Source: a virus
IMG/VR virus record: IMGVR_UViG_3300015206_000006
Location: 1 to 39,978 of that record
Length of the DNA: 39,978 nucleotides
Strand: one strand, 5' to 3'
The notes under the pieces were generated by a model. It searched no databases. It saw only the letters and a program-made list of their open reading frames with translations, and was not told where the DNA came from. Made by a program: the position numbers and the translations under genes. Positions 1 through 8,060 of this stretch are shown here, in pieces; positions within the stretch are counted from its first letter, which is position 1; the number at the start of each line of letters is the position of its first letter.

Positions 1-3000
1 ATCTACACCATGAACCCGATCTGGTTCACGCTCGCCATGAGCGCCGGCACGATCCTCTTTCCGACGCAGCTGCCATCGGGTCCGCGCCTCACCGATACGC
101 GCACCACGACCTCATCGGTTGGCGGACCTGTACCGATTGCGTTTGGTACCTGCGCAGTGGCCGGCACCGTGATCTGGCTCGCGCCTTTTGTTGAGCACAA
201 GAGCGAACAAGGCGGCAAGGGCGGACCCCAGCAGCTGCAGTACAACTACACGCAGTCGATCGCGATCGCGCTGTGCGAGCGCGTCGATGACTTCGCGCCC
301 GACGATGAGGGAGCCATCGGCGGGATCAGCCGCATCTGGGAAAACGGCACGATTGTGTACGACATCCGGCCGCAGCAGCTGGCGAGCTCCACCGGCGCGC
401 TCGATCGGCTCGCAGAAACCGATCAGCAGTACCAGAACCGCCTGACCGCGAGCGCGGCCTATGCAGAGACGTTCACGCTGTACCTCGGCGATGAGCTGCA
501 GCTGGCGGATCCGACCATCGAAGCGGTGGAGGGCGCAGGCAACGTGCCGGCGTTTCGCGCCCTCGCCTACATCGTGTATCCGAATCGCAATCTGCAGCTG
601 GCGCAAGGCCAGCGGCATCCTAATTTCCAGTTCGAGGTCTACCCGTGGCCACCGAACGGCGAAGGTGCTCCAGCGGTCTCGCCAATCGTTCCTGCGCTAT
701 TGCTGAATTTCAACGGCTCCAACGGTTCGACCGTCTTCACGGATTCCTCGCCGGCACACCACATCGTGACAGCGCTAGGCGATGCACACCTGGACACAAC
801 GAGCCCGCTGCCGGGGCACACGGCGGCGTTGCGCACGAACTTTTTCGACAGCAACGAGCAGTGCGCGAGTATCGCGGTCACACCGGGCGGTCCACTGGAT
901 CTCTCGACGAGCGATGATTTCACGCTGCAGTTCTGGCTCGATTTTGATCTCCCGCCATCGGCCGGCGGGACACCCGTGTTGGCCTCGTGGTATGCCGGCG
1001 GCGACGGCTGGTACATGCGCTTCATCCAAACCTTCGGCGTTGCTGGCTACTTTGAATTTAAGACGCTGCACGCTGGCGCTGACACCTGGCAACAAGGCAG
1101 CAGCGGTGGTGCAGGAATCACCCTGAATCAATACACGCTCGTCGAGGTCGTGTGCCAAGGCGGCGTCATGGGTCTGTTTGTGGACGGCGTAGCGGGGAAG
1201 ACGGCTAACGGAGCCCCACCGCACGCGGTGACGATCTTGCCGCCGGCGCCGGGGACGAAGCTGCAAATCGGCAGCAACCAAGCATGGGTAGCCCAGCCCA
1301 TTCACGGCTTCTACGGTAAAGTGGCCATCACGCGCGCGGCGCTGCACACGCCGGGCGTCGATTACGGCGGAGGGCCGCCGCCTCCCTTCGTCGGCACTGT
1401 AACGCTAGGCCAGATCATCGGGCGCATCTGCAAACGCTCAGGCCTAACAGCGATCGACGTCACCGACATGGATGCGATCAGCATCAACGGCTACGCGATC
1501 GCGACCGTGTGCTCGGGCTCGGCGATCCTCACTCCCTTGCGCTCGGTGGGATTTTTCGATGCGGTCGAGACCGAAGCGGTCTTGAAGTTCCTGGCGCGTG
1601 GCAAGCCGATCGTCGCGACCTTCACCACCGATGACTTCGGCGCCTACGATGAGACGCAGACGAGCGATCCTTCCAAGTGTCCGCCGTCAGTCACCACGTC
1701 GCGACAGCAGGATGTGGAACTGCCGCTGCAGATCCGCTTGCACTACATGGCGACCTCGCGCGACTACCAGGACGCCGAGCAGGATTCCGAATTTCGCTTG
1801 AGCACGAAGGCGACCAACCCAGTCGATGTGTCACTGCCGCTCTGTCTCGATGACACCCAGGCGCTGCAGTGTGCAAATGTGCTGTGGGCAGCGGCCTGGG
1901 CGTCGCGCAGCTCCCACACGCTCTCCGTCGATCAGGCGTGGCTCAATCTTGACCTGGCCGACTGCATCGGCGTGCCGATCGATGGGGTGATCCAGCGCCT
2001 GCGCATCGTCAGCGATACGCTGGCCTCTGGAGTCTTGCGCAAATTATCCTGCGTACGCGATGACGGCGGCGCTTACATTTCCTTCGCAGTGGCGGCTCAA
2101 CCGGCGCGGCCGCCATCGGCGCTCTCTTTCGTCGCACCCGCCTCGTTTGAACTGCTCGACCTGCCGTGCCTGCAGGACGCCGATTCCGATCCGGGTTTCT
2201 ATGTCGCCGCGCAACGACTGAATGGCGTCGGCGCCTGGAAAGGCGCGAGCATCTACAAGTCGATCGACGGCGGATCCACCTATACGTTGGTGTCCACCGT
2301 GATCACAGAGGCAGCCCTGGGGACCTTGGGCTCTGCCGTTGCACCGTCGCAGGCCTTCACCTGGGACACCACCACGCTGATCGATGTCACGGTCGCCTCG
2401 AATGCGATCACCTTCGAGGGCCGGAGTGATGCGGCCGTGCTCGCCGGCGCGAACGCGGCCGCGATGGGTGCTGACGGTCGTTGGGAAATCGTGCAGTTCG
2501 CGATCGCCACGCAGATCGATCCCACCCACTGGCAGCTCTCGAGGTTGCTGCGCGGCCGCCGCGGCACCGAGCACGTGATGGGCACGAGCCAGGTCGGCGA
2601 TACCTTCGTGCTGGTGTCCGGTGGGGATCTCGCGAGAATCGTATTGCAATCTACCGAGATTGGCGCGCTGCGCGATTACCAGGTCGCCGCCATAGGCCTG
2701 CCGATCTCGAGCGCGGTGACGCAGGCCTTCACCGGCCACGGCCAGGCCCTGGTCTGTTTCTCGCCGGTCGATGCCATCGCGGACCTGCAGAGCGACGGCG
2801 ATATATTGATCAGCTGGATCCGCCGTTCGCGCTTAGGCCGCACGCTCATGTCGGGCGTCGATATTCCCTTGGGCGAAGCGACTGAATCGTTCTCGGTTGA
2901 CATTCTCGAGGCGGCGAGCCCGCACACCGTGCTGCGCACGCTAGCAAGTTCGACGGTCTCGGTGCTGTACACGCACGCGATGCAAGAAACCGATTTTGGG

Positions 3001-3096
3001 TCCCCGCTGCCGGCGACGCTCGATGTCGCGATCTACCAACTCTCGGCCATCACAGGGCGCGGCACGCCGCTGCTCGTGACACTGACGATCACGTAA
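1..3096 (+). CDS. Tail tip / host-specificity protein with inserted LamG domain (5' end outside window)
   Basis: This is the large tail-tip (baseplate hub, GTA gp15-like) protein that ends a siphophage tail and contacts the cell. The frame is open from base 1; the first ATG is at 10, but the true start is probably the ATG at 39935 (see that entry). Of the 1028 residues visible from the ATG at 10, about 1-225 look like the usual N-terminal region with a hydrophobic stretch followed by LFPTQLPSGP. About 228-455 are a LamG/concanavalin-A-like domain (GGPLDLSTSDDFTLQFWLDF, then GLFVDGV). About 460-1028 are the conserved tail-protein body (IIGRICKRSGL, later TQALQCANVLWAAAW). The order DUF2460, DUF2163, NlpC/P60, tail tip supports the call. 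The LamG insertion is unusual and may bind surface glycans (inference). Confidence 0.85.
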   Translation: MYTMNPIWFTLAMSAGTILFPTQLPSGPRLTDTRTTTSSVGGPVPIAFGTCAVAGTVIWLAPFVEHKSEQGGKGGPQQLQYNYTQSIAIALCERVDDFAPDDEGAIGGISRIWENGTIVYDIRPQQLASSTGALDRLAETDQQYQNRLTASAAYAETFTLYLGDELQLADPTIEAVEGAGNVPAFRALAYIVYPNRNLQLAQGQRHPNFQFEVYPWPPNGEGAPAVSPIVPALLLNFNGSNGSTVFTDSSPAHHIVTALGDAHLDTTSPLPGHTAALRTNFFDSNEQCASIAVTPGGPLDLSTSDDFTLQFWLDFDLPPSAGGTPVLASWYAGGDGWYMRFIQTFGVAGYFEFKTLHAGADTWQQGSSGGAGITLNQYTLVEVVCQGGVMGLFVDGVAGKTANGAPPHAVTILPPAPGTKLQIGSNQAWVAQPIHGFYGKVAITRAALHTPGVDYGGGPPPPFVGTVTLGQIIGRICKRSGLTAIDVTDMDAISINGYAIATVCSGSAILTPLRSVGFFDAVETEAVLKFLARGKPIVATFTTDDFGAYDETQTSDPSKCPPSVTTSRQQDVELPLQIRLHYMATSRDYQDAEQDSEFRLSTKATNPVDVSLPLCLDDTQALQCANVLWAAAWASRSSHTLSVDQAWLNLDLADCIGVPIDGVIQRLRIVSDTLASGVLRKLSCVRDDGGAYISFAVAAQPARPPSALSFVAPASFELLDLPCLQDADSDPGFYVAAQRLNGVGAWKGASIYKSIDGGSTYTLVSTVITEAALGTLGSAVAPSQAFTWDTTTLIDVTVASNAITFEGRSDAAVLAGANAAAMGADGRWEIVQFAIATQIDPTHWQLSRLLRGRRGTEHVMGTSQVGDTFVLVSGGDLARIVLQSTEIGALRDYQVAAIGLPISSAVTQAFTGHGQALVCFSPVDAIADLQSDGDILISWIRRSRLGRTLMSGVDIPLGEATESFSVDILEAASPHTVLRTLASSTVSVLYTHAMQETDFGSPLPATLDVAIYQLSAITGRGTPLLVTLTIT

Positions 3097-3105
3097 GGAA
3101 ATATC

Positions 3106-3576
3106 ATGGCAGGCACCACAACGAACCTAGATCTGCAGCTGCTCGACCCGTCGCAGTCGCAGCCTGAAGTGCCCATCAATGACGCCTTCAACAAGATCGA
3201 CGCCGCCGTGCACGCTGCAGCAGCTGCACCAGTGATTTTGCAGCTCATGTGTTCGGACCTCGTCACAGCGCTCGCTGTCGCAGCCTCGGTGGCCTACGCG
3301 CGCTCACCACACGCGTTCACGCTGACCGCGGTGCGCGCCTCAGTCCTCGTGGCCTCGAGCTCGGGCCTGCCTACGGTCGACATCAAGAAAAACGGCGTGA
3401 CCGTGCTCTCCACGTCTCTGTCGATCGATTCAGGCGCCAATACCAGCGTAGGCGCGGCGACCCCGGCGGTCATCTCAGTGCCGGCGATCGCAGACGATGA
3501 CCTGCTCACGGTCGATATCACTGGCGCAGGCACGGGCACCAAAGGGCTCATAGTCACGCTAATCGGGCACGTCTGA
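3106..3576 (+). CDS. Small virion-associated tail protein, unknown function
   Basis: A 156-residue protein directly behind the tail-tip gene, with an AAGGAAAT ribosome site 8 bases before the ATG. The N-terminus (TTTNLDLQLLDPSQSQPEVP...NDAFNKIDAAV) resembles the short region by which fibre-like proteins begin. The C-terminal 90 residues are a Ser/Thr/Val-rich beta-type domain (GVTVLSTSLSIDSG... IADDDLLTVDITGAGTGTKG) like those on phage tail-fibre or fibre-tip proteins. Its stop shares one base with the start of the LamG gene that follows, so the two are probably made together. It is likely a tail appendage or receptor-binding component; no enzyme motif is visible. Confidence 0.7.
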   Translation: MAGTTTNLDLQLLDPSQSQPEVPINDAFNKIDAAVHAAAAAPVILQLMCSDLVTALAVAASVAYARSPHAFTLTAVRASVLVASSSGLPTVDIKKNGVTVLSTSLSIDSGANTSVGAATPAVISVPAIADDDLLTVDITGAGTGTKGLIVTLIGHV

Positions 3577-4244
3577 TGATCATCAATCCCTATGCGCTCG
3601 CGGTGAGCGGCGGCGGCGGCGGGGGCGATCCGTACTTTGCGGATGTCGGACTGCTCGTGCATTGCGGCTCGTCGCTCGTCGACTCGTCGAGCCATGCTCT
3701 GCCTGTCACAGTGAACGGCACGCCGTTTCTCAATTCGACAGACCAGGCGGTCGGCGCCGACTGCTCGGACATGGCGAACGTCGCCGGCGGCACAGCTGCG
3801 GGCAGTTATCTTACGGTGGCGGCTGCGCCTGGCGGCCCGATCGATATGAGTGCTGGCGATTACACCGCAGAGGCTTTCGTATTTCTGCGAGCGCCAGGCA
3901 ATGTCCCTTTTTGCACCACCTATCTAGATCACATGATGATTTTAAACAACTCGGTATACGGTGAAGGCGGATCCGGGACGGTTGCCACGATCCCGTTCAG
4001 TCAGTGGAATCACCTGGCCTTCGTCATGCATGCGAACGCCTACACCCTGTACGTCAATGGCGTGCAGCAGTTCACGCCGAACCCGGTCACGCGGCAGACC
4101 TGGGCCGCGGAGACGTGGTACCTGGGCGGCTACCAATTCGGCGCGGGCTTAAATGGCATGGCGCAGGAGTGGCGCCTCACAAAAGGCGTCGCGCGATATC
4201 TGGCGAACTTCACACCGCCGACGGCGCCGTTCCCGGATCACTAG
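3576..4244 (+). CDS. LamG (concanavalin A-like) domain tail appendage protein
   Basis: A 222-residue protein that is almost entirely one LamG/concanavalin-A-like domain. It begins with a glycine run (SGGGGGGDPYFADVGLLVHC) and contains the core signatures GGPIDMSAGDYTAEAFVFLR, WNHLAFVMHANAYTLYVNGV and AQEWRLTKGVARY. The same blocks recur in the tail-tip protein (1-3096) and in the tail terminator fusion (33080-34354). Such domains bind carbohydrate or act as adhesive modules, so a role in host attachment is likely but inferred. The start overlaps the preceding stop by one base. The stretch around 3910-3960 is poorer in GC than its surroundings, which fits domain exchange between phages. Confidence 0.8.
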   Translation: MIINPYALAVSGGGGGGDPYFADVGLLVHCGSSLVDSSSHALPVTVNGTPFLNSTDQAVGADCSDMANVAGGTAAGSYLTVAAAPGGPIDMSAGDYTAEAFVFLRAPGNVPFCTTYLDHMMILNNSVYGEGGSGTVATIPFSQWNHLAFVMHANAYTLYVNGVQQFTPNPVTRQTWAAETWYLGGYQFGAGLNGMAQEWRLTKGVARYLANFTPPTAPFPDH

Positions 4245-4455
4245 GCGCTTCGCGACGCAGGTCCAGCGCAGCTAAAAGAAACTGAGACGGGTGTCAGCGC
4301 TCACTCGACGGCGCCAATTGGGTCATCGGAGTTCCGCGTCACGAAGCTTAAAACTTAGAAAGGTTCCGCGACGCTGATCAACGAACGGCCTTGAGGTCTC
4401 GCGCAGAGTGCGGCGCACGTCCCACTCTGTCCCACTTACCGGAGCCGCTTACCTG
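4245..4455 (+). other. Intergenic region before the lysis genes
   Basis: About 210 bases without a supported gene. It contains an adjacent direct repeat GTCCCACT-ct-GTCCCACT (about 4419-4436) and a locally AT-richer patch (around 4349-4362). A lysis promoter could lie here, but I see no convincing -35/-10 pair, so none is called. Confidence 0.4.
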
Positions 4456-4530
4456 ATGCTTATCTCCAATATCATCGCTGGCGTGTCCGCCATCGCGGCC
4501 TTCGCGTTGTTCTTTTGGGATTTCCGATGA
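4456..4530 (+). CDS. Tiny membrane peptide preceding the lysozyme
   Basis: A 24-codon reading frame coding MLISNIIAGVSAIAAFALFF followed by WDFR: a single hydrophobic helix with a charged C-terminus. GGAG lies 11 bases before the ATG, and its TGA overlaps the lysozyme ATG (ATGA), the same coupling used by most genes here. It could be a tiny holin-associated peptide or merely a leader that couples translation of the lysozyme. No homology can be claimed at this length. Confidence 0.4.
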   Translation: MLISNIIAGVSAIAAFALFFWDFR

Positions 4531-5027
4531 ACCCGAACATCGCCGCGTTCCAGTCGGTGATCGCGCACAGCGAGGGCGTGGACAGGTGCGCCGATCAGTA
4601 CCGGGTCTGCTACGCCTTCAAGCACACGATCGCCGATTTGTCGTTTCATCCAACCGAGCCGCGGCCGCCCAATGGCGCGATCGAGTGGGCTGGCGAGCCG
4701 CTCGCGAACTTAGGAGCTCAGTACCTGCACGAGCACAGCTCGGCGGCCGGGCGCTACCAGATGACCGTGCACACCTGGCTCGCGTGCAAGGAAGCGCTCT
4801 CGCTTAAAGTGTTCGACGCGGCCGCGCAAAACGATGCCTGCGTGCTGCTGATCAAGCAGAAGGGCGCGCTCAATGACGTGTTCGCAGGCCGGATCCAGGA
4901 TGCGATTTTCAAATGTCGTGATCTGTGGGCATCTTTCCCGGCGAGCACCAGCGGGCAACCGAAGCGCGCGCTCGTCGACCTGGTCGCTCGCTTCACGGCC
5001 GCTGGCGGCGTGCTGCTCGCAGCATGA
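4527..5027 (+). CDS. Endolysin, lambda R-type lytic transglycosylase (GH104)
   Basis: A 166-residue endolysin that cleaves the glycan strands of peptidoglycan at lysis. It follows the lambda R pattern: AFQSVIAHSEGVD near the N-terminus with catalytic Glu16, GRYQMTVHTW in the middle, then DACVLLIKQKGALNDV and CRDLWASFPAS near the end. The length matches lambda R (158 residues). The ATG at 4527 is preferred over an in-frame TTG at 4515 because the conserved region starts after it and it overlaps the upstream peptide by ATGA. There is no signal peptide or SAR helix, so export must depend on a holin. It is followed, again by ATGA, by a holin-like gene. Confidence 0.9.
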   Translation: MNPNIAAFQSVIAHSEGVDRCADQYRVCYAFKHTIADLSFHPTEPRPPNGAIEWAGEPLANLGAQYLHEHSSAAGRYQMTVHTWLACKEALSLKVFDAAAQNDACVLLIKQKGALNDVFAGRIQDAIFKCRDLWASFPASTSGQPKRALVDLVARFTAAGGVLLAA

Positions 5028-5248
5028 ACGCGAAGATCAAAGCGGCTTTCGGTTGGTGCTGGTCGCATCGCACGAAGGCGATCGGCGGCGCCGGAATGGC
5101 GGCCGCGTATGCGTACGAGAATCAGGACAAGCTGGGTCTGTTCATTCCGGCGAGCAGCATGGCGCACACGATGCTCGCCATCGGAATCGTCACCTTCGTG
5201 GTCGGTTTGTACAACACGTTTTTCGCCAAGGCTCAGGATCCGGTCTGA
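5024..5248 (+). CDS. Putative holin (two-TM small membrane protein)
   Basis: A 74-residue protein whose start overlaps the endolysin stop by ATGA. It has a positively charged N-terminus (SHRTKAIGG), a weakly hydrophobic first segment (AIGGAGMAAAYAY) and a clear second membrane helix (MLAIGIVTFVVGLYNTFF). This layout, and the HRTKAIGG...GLYNT pattern, resemble small holin-like proteins beside endolysins in other Gram-negative phages. It is the best holin candidate because it directly follows the lysozyme, but three other small membrane proteins lie nearby and the assignment is inference. Confidence 0.6.
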   Translation: MNAKIKAAFGWCWSHRTKAIGGAGMAAAYAYENQDKLGLFIPASSMAHTMLAIGIVTFVVGLYNTFFAKAQDPV

Positions 5249-5661
5249 TGGTGAAGCTCGCACGCTATCCGACGAGTGAGGAAATGCAGCGGCTGCGCGC
5301 GCGCTGGGAGCGTGAGGACGCAGAAGAAATTCCGTTGCAGCCCTTCGACACGACGTTGACCAGCGGCATCAATGACACCGTTCAGCACCTGCGCAGCTTA
5401 GCCCCAGATCGGCGCGCGAGCGTGGAGTCGAATCAGCTGCGCTTCGATGCCATCGAGCAGCTGACCAAAGAGGCGCGCTTCATGCGCGACGCGCTCGCCG
5501 GGATCGTTACGACGTTGAATCACAAGGCCTCAAAGCGCGCAGTGTCAAGGGAGCTGGCCGCCTATACGGCCAAGTTCGACAAGCGGGTCGATAACATTTT
5601 CAAACTGGTTGGGGTGATCGGGGCTATTGTAGGCGCCCTGATCGCCATCAAGGGCCGTTGA
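5248..5661 (+). CDS. Tail-anchored membrane protein, XhlA/holin-accessory-like
   Basis: A 137-residue protein with a hydrophilic, helical N-terminal body and one C-terminal membrane segment (LVGVIGAIVGALIAIKG). The arrangement of a helical cytoplasmic part followed by a short terminal helix recalls hemolysin XhlA-type holin accessory proteins, although it is longer. It overlaps the preceding gene by one base. It probably belongs to the lysis machinery; no catalytic motif is seen. Confidence 0.5.
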   Translation: MVKLARYPTSEEMQRLRARWEREDAEEIPLQPFDTTLTSGINDTVQHLRSLAPDRRASVESNQLRFDAIEQLTKEARFMRDALAGIVTTLNHKASKRAVSRELAAYTAKFDKRVDNIFKLVGVIGAIVGALIAIKGR

Positions 5662-5664
5662 GCA

Positions 5665-6051
5665 ATGACCTACCGGGCTGAATGGAATCTCTTTTTCGCT
5701 GTCTTGGGCTGCCTCCTAACAATCGTCGTGATCGCGCTGCTGCTGCGGCAAAAGCATCGCCACGATAGCCACCTGCAGGGGGACATCGGGCCGCTCACCG
5801 ATTCGATCGACAGCGTCAATAAAGACGCTGCTGCGAATCAGAAGGCGACCCTCGACTCGATCAACACCAATCGCGTCGAGGCGCGCACCGCGGCCGAAGG
5901 GATTCGCGGTCAGCTGGAGGTCGACCATCACTCCGTGGACCTGGATCTTGAGCGCAGCAATTTATCGCTCAACTGGATCAAAGCGACGATCCAGCGGTGG
6001 TTCTCGACGCCGCCGAAAGATCCGCCGGATAATCCGGGGACGCCGCATTGA
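5665..6051 (+). CDS. N-terminally anchored membrane protein of the lysis cassette
   Basis: A 128-residue protein with one N-terminal membrane helix (LFFAVLGCLLTIVVIALLLR) and then a polar, probably helical domain (ITDSIDSVNKDAAANQKATL-like spacing) ending in a Pro-rich tail. The topology is that of a single-pass inner membrane protein. It precedes the Rz-like gene and overlaps its TTG start (TTGA). It could be a holin partner or an antiholin; the function is not recognised. Confidence 0.5.
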   Translation: MTYRAEWNLFFAVLGCLLTIVVIALLLRQKHRHDSHLQGDIGPLTDSIDSVNKDAAANQKATLDSINTNRVEARTAAEGIRGQLEVDHHSVDLDLERSNLSLNWIKATIQRWFSTPPKDPPDNPGTPH

Positions 6052-6557
6052 TCGAAACCACGCTCGAAAAGTATTTGATCATTGCCGTCGGCGCGCTGCT
6101 GGCCACCGGCGCCTTCGCGGGCTGGTGGGCGCTGCACAATCGGCACGAGCAAAATCTAGGCGCCGTCGCGTGCCTGCAGGCGACCACGATCCCCAAGGCG
6201 GCCGCGATCGCCGAAGCCAAAACAACCGAAGCCGCGCAAGCGGTGGATATCAACGCCGTGGTGAAGGGCTATGAAACGAAAGTACTTTCCATGTCTCACT
6301 CTAACGATGATCTGGCTGGCCGGTTGTCAGCCGCACTACGTCAAAGTCGACTGCCCGATCCCGGATCCGCTGCCTGCGCAAACGCTCCCGACCCAGGACT
6401 ATCCAAAGGCGAAAGCGAAGCTGCAGGCCGACTTGCCCGAATCCGCGCCGACATCGCCGCCGTCCTCACCGCCTGCGACGCCAACCAGGTAAAGACCGAG
6501 GATGCGGCCGCGATCTACAACGGCGTCCGGACGCGCGCCCTGGCGGCCGCCAAATGA
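6048..6557 (+). CDS. Rz: Inner-membrane spanin (Rz-like)
   Basis: A 169-residue protein with an N-terminal membrane anchor (YLIIAVGALLATGAFAGWWAL) and a long alanine-rich helical periplasmic domain. This is the i-spanin layout. Decisive support is the second reading frame nested inside it (6271-6492) that codes a lipoprotein, the Rz/Rz1 arrangement. The start is a TTG that overlaps the previous stop. With its partner it would fuse inner and outer membranes in the last step of lysis. Confidence 0.75.
   Translation: MIETTLEKYLIIAVGALLATGAFAGWWALHNRHEQNLGAVACLQATTIPKAAAIAEAKTTEAAQAVDINAVVKGYETKVLSMSHSNDDLAGRLSAALRQSRLPDPGSAACANAPDPGLSKGESEAAGRLARIRADIAAVLTACDANQVKTEDAAAIYNGVRTRALAAAK
6271..6492 (+). 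CDS. Rz1: Outer-membrane spanin lipoprotein (Rz1-like), nested in Rz
   Basis: A 73-residue reading frame lying entirely inside the Rz-like gene in the +1 frame. It begins with a lipoprotein signal (MKRKYFPCLTLTMIWLAGC) with a good lipobox LAGC, so Cys19 should be lipidated, and the mature part is proline-rich (PIPDPLPAQTLP, SAPTSPPSSPPATP). Short proline-rich lipoproteins embedded in Rz are the hallmark of Rz1 o-spanins. It shows that the host has an outer membrane. Confidence 0.85.
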   Translation: MKRKYFPCLTLTMIWLAGCQPHYVKVDCPIPDPLPAQTLPTQDYPKAKAKLQADLPESAPTSPPSSPPATPTR

Positions 6558-6964
6558 CGGAGCGCGACGATATCGAAATGGCCTTCATGCGGATCCTCTC
6601 GACGAACGGCCTGATCTTAAGCGGCGCGATATCGCCAGAGGATCGGCGCGAGCGGATCCGCGTCACGATCATGCAGCGGGGCATCAAGGATAAGCCGTTC
6701 GATGCGCAGCTGACCTACGGGCAGGCCTTCGAGCGCTGCTACCAGCGAGCGGTTGAGATGCGCCGCGTGCAGCGCGCTGATCCAGCGCCGCAGCCGATGG
6801 TGGTCAAGCGAGGTCCCGGCGATGATGACGGTGACGAGGAAGACGACGAGGGCTTAGAAGCGATCGAACACTGCGGCGTAGTGAGTCATGCAGTCCCCGT
6901 GCCCGCAGTAATACCCCGTCCAGTGGGCGAGCTCGTACTTCCGAGCAGACGCAAGGCGTTTTAG
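6554..6964 (+). CDS. Hypothetical protein at the end of the late transcript
   Basis: A 136-residue protein of unknown function that overlaps the Rz-like stop (ATGA). It has a helical, charged N-terminal part (RRERIRVTIMQRGIKDKP), a long acidic run (DDDGDEEDDEGLE) around residue 95, and a C-terminal tail of about 37 residues. That tail lies opposite the end of the leftward methyltransferase-like gene, giving a 111-bp convergent coding overlap. The last part may therefore be read-through sequence rather than a folded domain. Confidence 0.55.
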   Translation: MTERDDIEMAFMRILSTNGLILSGAISPEDRRERIRVTIMQRGIKDKPFDAQLTYGQAFERCYQRAVEMRRVQRADPAPQPMVVKRGPGDDDGDEEDDEGLEAIEHCGVVSHAVPVPAVIPRPVGELVLPSRRKAF

Positions 6965-7456
6965 ATTCCAGCGGGCCACGGCGAGATATTCGCCGTACAT
7001 CGCCGAGTTCCCGAACTGCCTGACCGCAGGGCCCAACGTCTCGACATCCCACCCGCCGGTGATTTTCAGCTTCATCCGCACGCCGTCGTTGATGGCGAAG
7101 CCGATGCGCTCAGGCCACGGCCGCTCGGATTCGAACCAGGCCTCGAGCACCGGCCAGGGCTCACCGTAAGGATCGACGTCAATCAGATTGATCGGTAGAT
7201 GGCCGCCGGCGCCGGCCGCCAACGATGTGATGCAGTTCGACTCGAACACGCTCCACGTCGGGCGCTGGATCGCGAGCAGTTCAGCCTTTGCGGGTTTTTC
7301 GTCGAACGCCACGCCCTGGGCGATCTCGCTGTACACCTTTTTCCACACCTGGCCCGTTCCCGCGTGCGTCTCCAGCACTATCGGCTTTGGGATGTGTTTC
7401 AAGAGGCTCAAGCGTAACGCCGCCTTTTGGTTCAGCGTCGTGTTGTCCTTTTTCAT
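6854..7456 (-). CDS. Rossmann-fold methyltransferase-like protein
   Basis: A 200-residue protein with SAM-methyltransferase features: IVLETHAGTGQVW (motif I, residues 26-38) and NLIDVDPYGEPW (about 90-101), which resembles the D-x-DPYG motif IV of Trm1-type tRNA guanine methyltransferases. The target is unknown; DNA or tRNA are both possible. The start at 7456 is chosen because AAGAAGG lies about six bases upstream; an in-frame ATG at 7462 is too close to it. The first 176 bases are also coded in another frame by the ParB-like gene. It is the last gene of the leftward unit, and its 3' end overlaps the convergent late gene. Confidence 0.6.
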   Translation of the reverse strand: MKKDNTTLNQKAALRLSLLKHIPKPIVLETHAGTGQVWKKVYSEIAQGVAFDEKPAKAELLAIQRPTWSVFESNCITSLAAGAGGHLPINLIDVDPYGEPWPVLEAWFESERPWPERIGFAINDGVRMKLKITGGWDVETLGPAVRQFGNSAMYGEYLAVARWNLKRLASARKYELAHWTGYYCGHGDCMTHYAAVFDRF

Positions 7457-8060
7457 TGCCATCCTTCTTGACGAACAGGTAGACCCTGCAGATATCGAGC
7501 AGCGCTTCACCGCGCGACAGCGCGCCGCTCGCGGCCAGCGCGCGTTCCACCAGGTTGATATCGGCGACAGCGATCACGGCCTTCACTACGGGCGCGCCTT
7601 TGGTCAAGAGACCTTCCGGATTCTTGGAGGCGGCCGAAAGCGTGGAGCCTTCCGCCTGCTCGCGCAGCTCGTCGAACATGGCATCGAGCGCGCCGCCGCC
7701 GAACTCCAGATCCTTCAAGAGCTCGGTCAGCTTCTCGCCGTCCATCACCGCCATTGCGGACGTGGGATCTAGCGAGGCGAGGGCGGCCTTCTCCTCGGCC
7801 TCGGACAACTCGACGTAGCTCACAGGGACCGAAGTCACGCCGCGGCGGATCGCCGAGGCGATGCGCAGGTGCCCATCGATCATGTGGCCGCTGGTGCGGT
7901 TGATGATCACGTTTTGTATCCAGCCGATTTTGTCGAGCGAGTCCTCGACCGTGTCGCGCTGATTTTTCGGATGCACCCGCCAGTTGAGCGGGTTCTCGAC
8001 GAGCGAGGCCGGATCCACTTCGGCGGTGGCCACGATTCGGTTGCGCCAGGTTGTGCTCAT
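7281..8060 (-). CDS. ParB/Srx-domain protein
   Basis: A 259-residue protein with an N-terminal ParB-like domain: LVENPLNWRVHPKNQRDTVE, then IGWIQNVIIN, GHMIDGHLRIASAIRRG and VPVSYVELSEAEEKAA. In phages such domains commonly sit beside or are fused to DNA methyltransferases, and here a methyltransferase-like gene follows. The start at 8060 is supported by ATGA overlap with the upstream gene. The last 60 or so residues (after about 7460) are Gly/Arg-rich and lie over the methyltransferase gene, so they may not form a conserved domain. A role in DNA binding or modification is inferred. Confidence 0.75.
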   Translation of the reverse strand: MSTTWRNRIVATAEVDPASLVENPLNWRVHPKNQRDTVEDSLDKIGWIQNVIINRTSGHMIDGHLRIASAIRRGVTSVPVSYVELSEAEEKAALASLDPTSAMAVMDGEKLTELLKDLEFGGGALDAMFDELREQAEGSTLSAASKNPEGLLTKGAPVVKAVIAVADINLVERALAASGALSRGEALLDICRVYLFVKKDGNEKGQHDAEPKGGVTLEPLETHPKADSAGDARGNGPGVEKGVQRDRPGRGVRRKTRKG

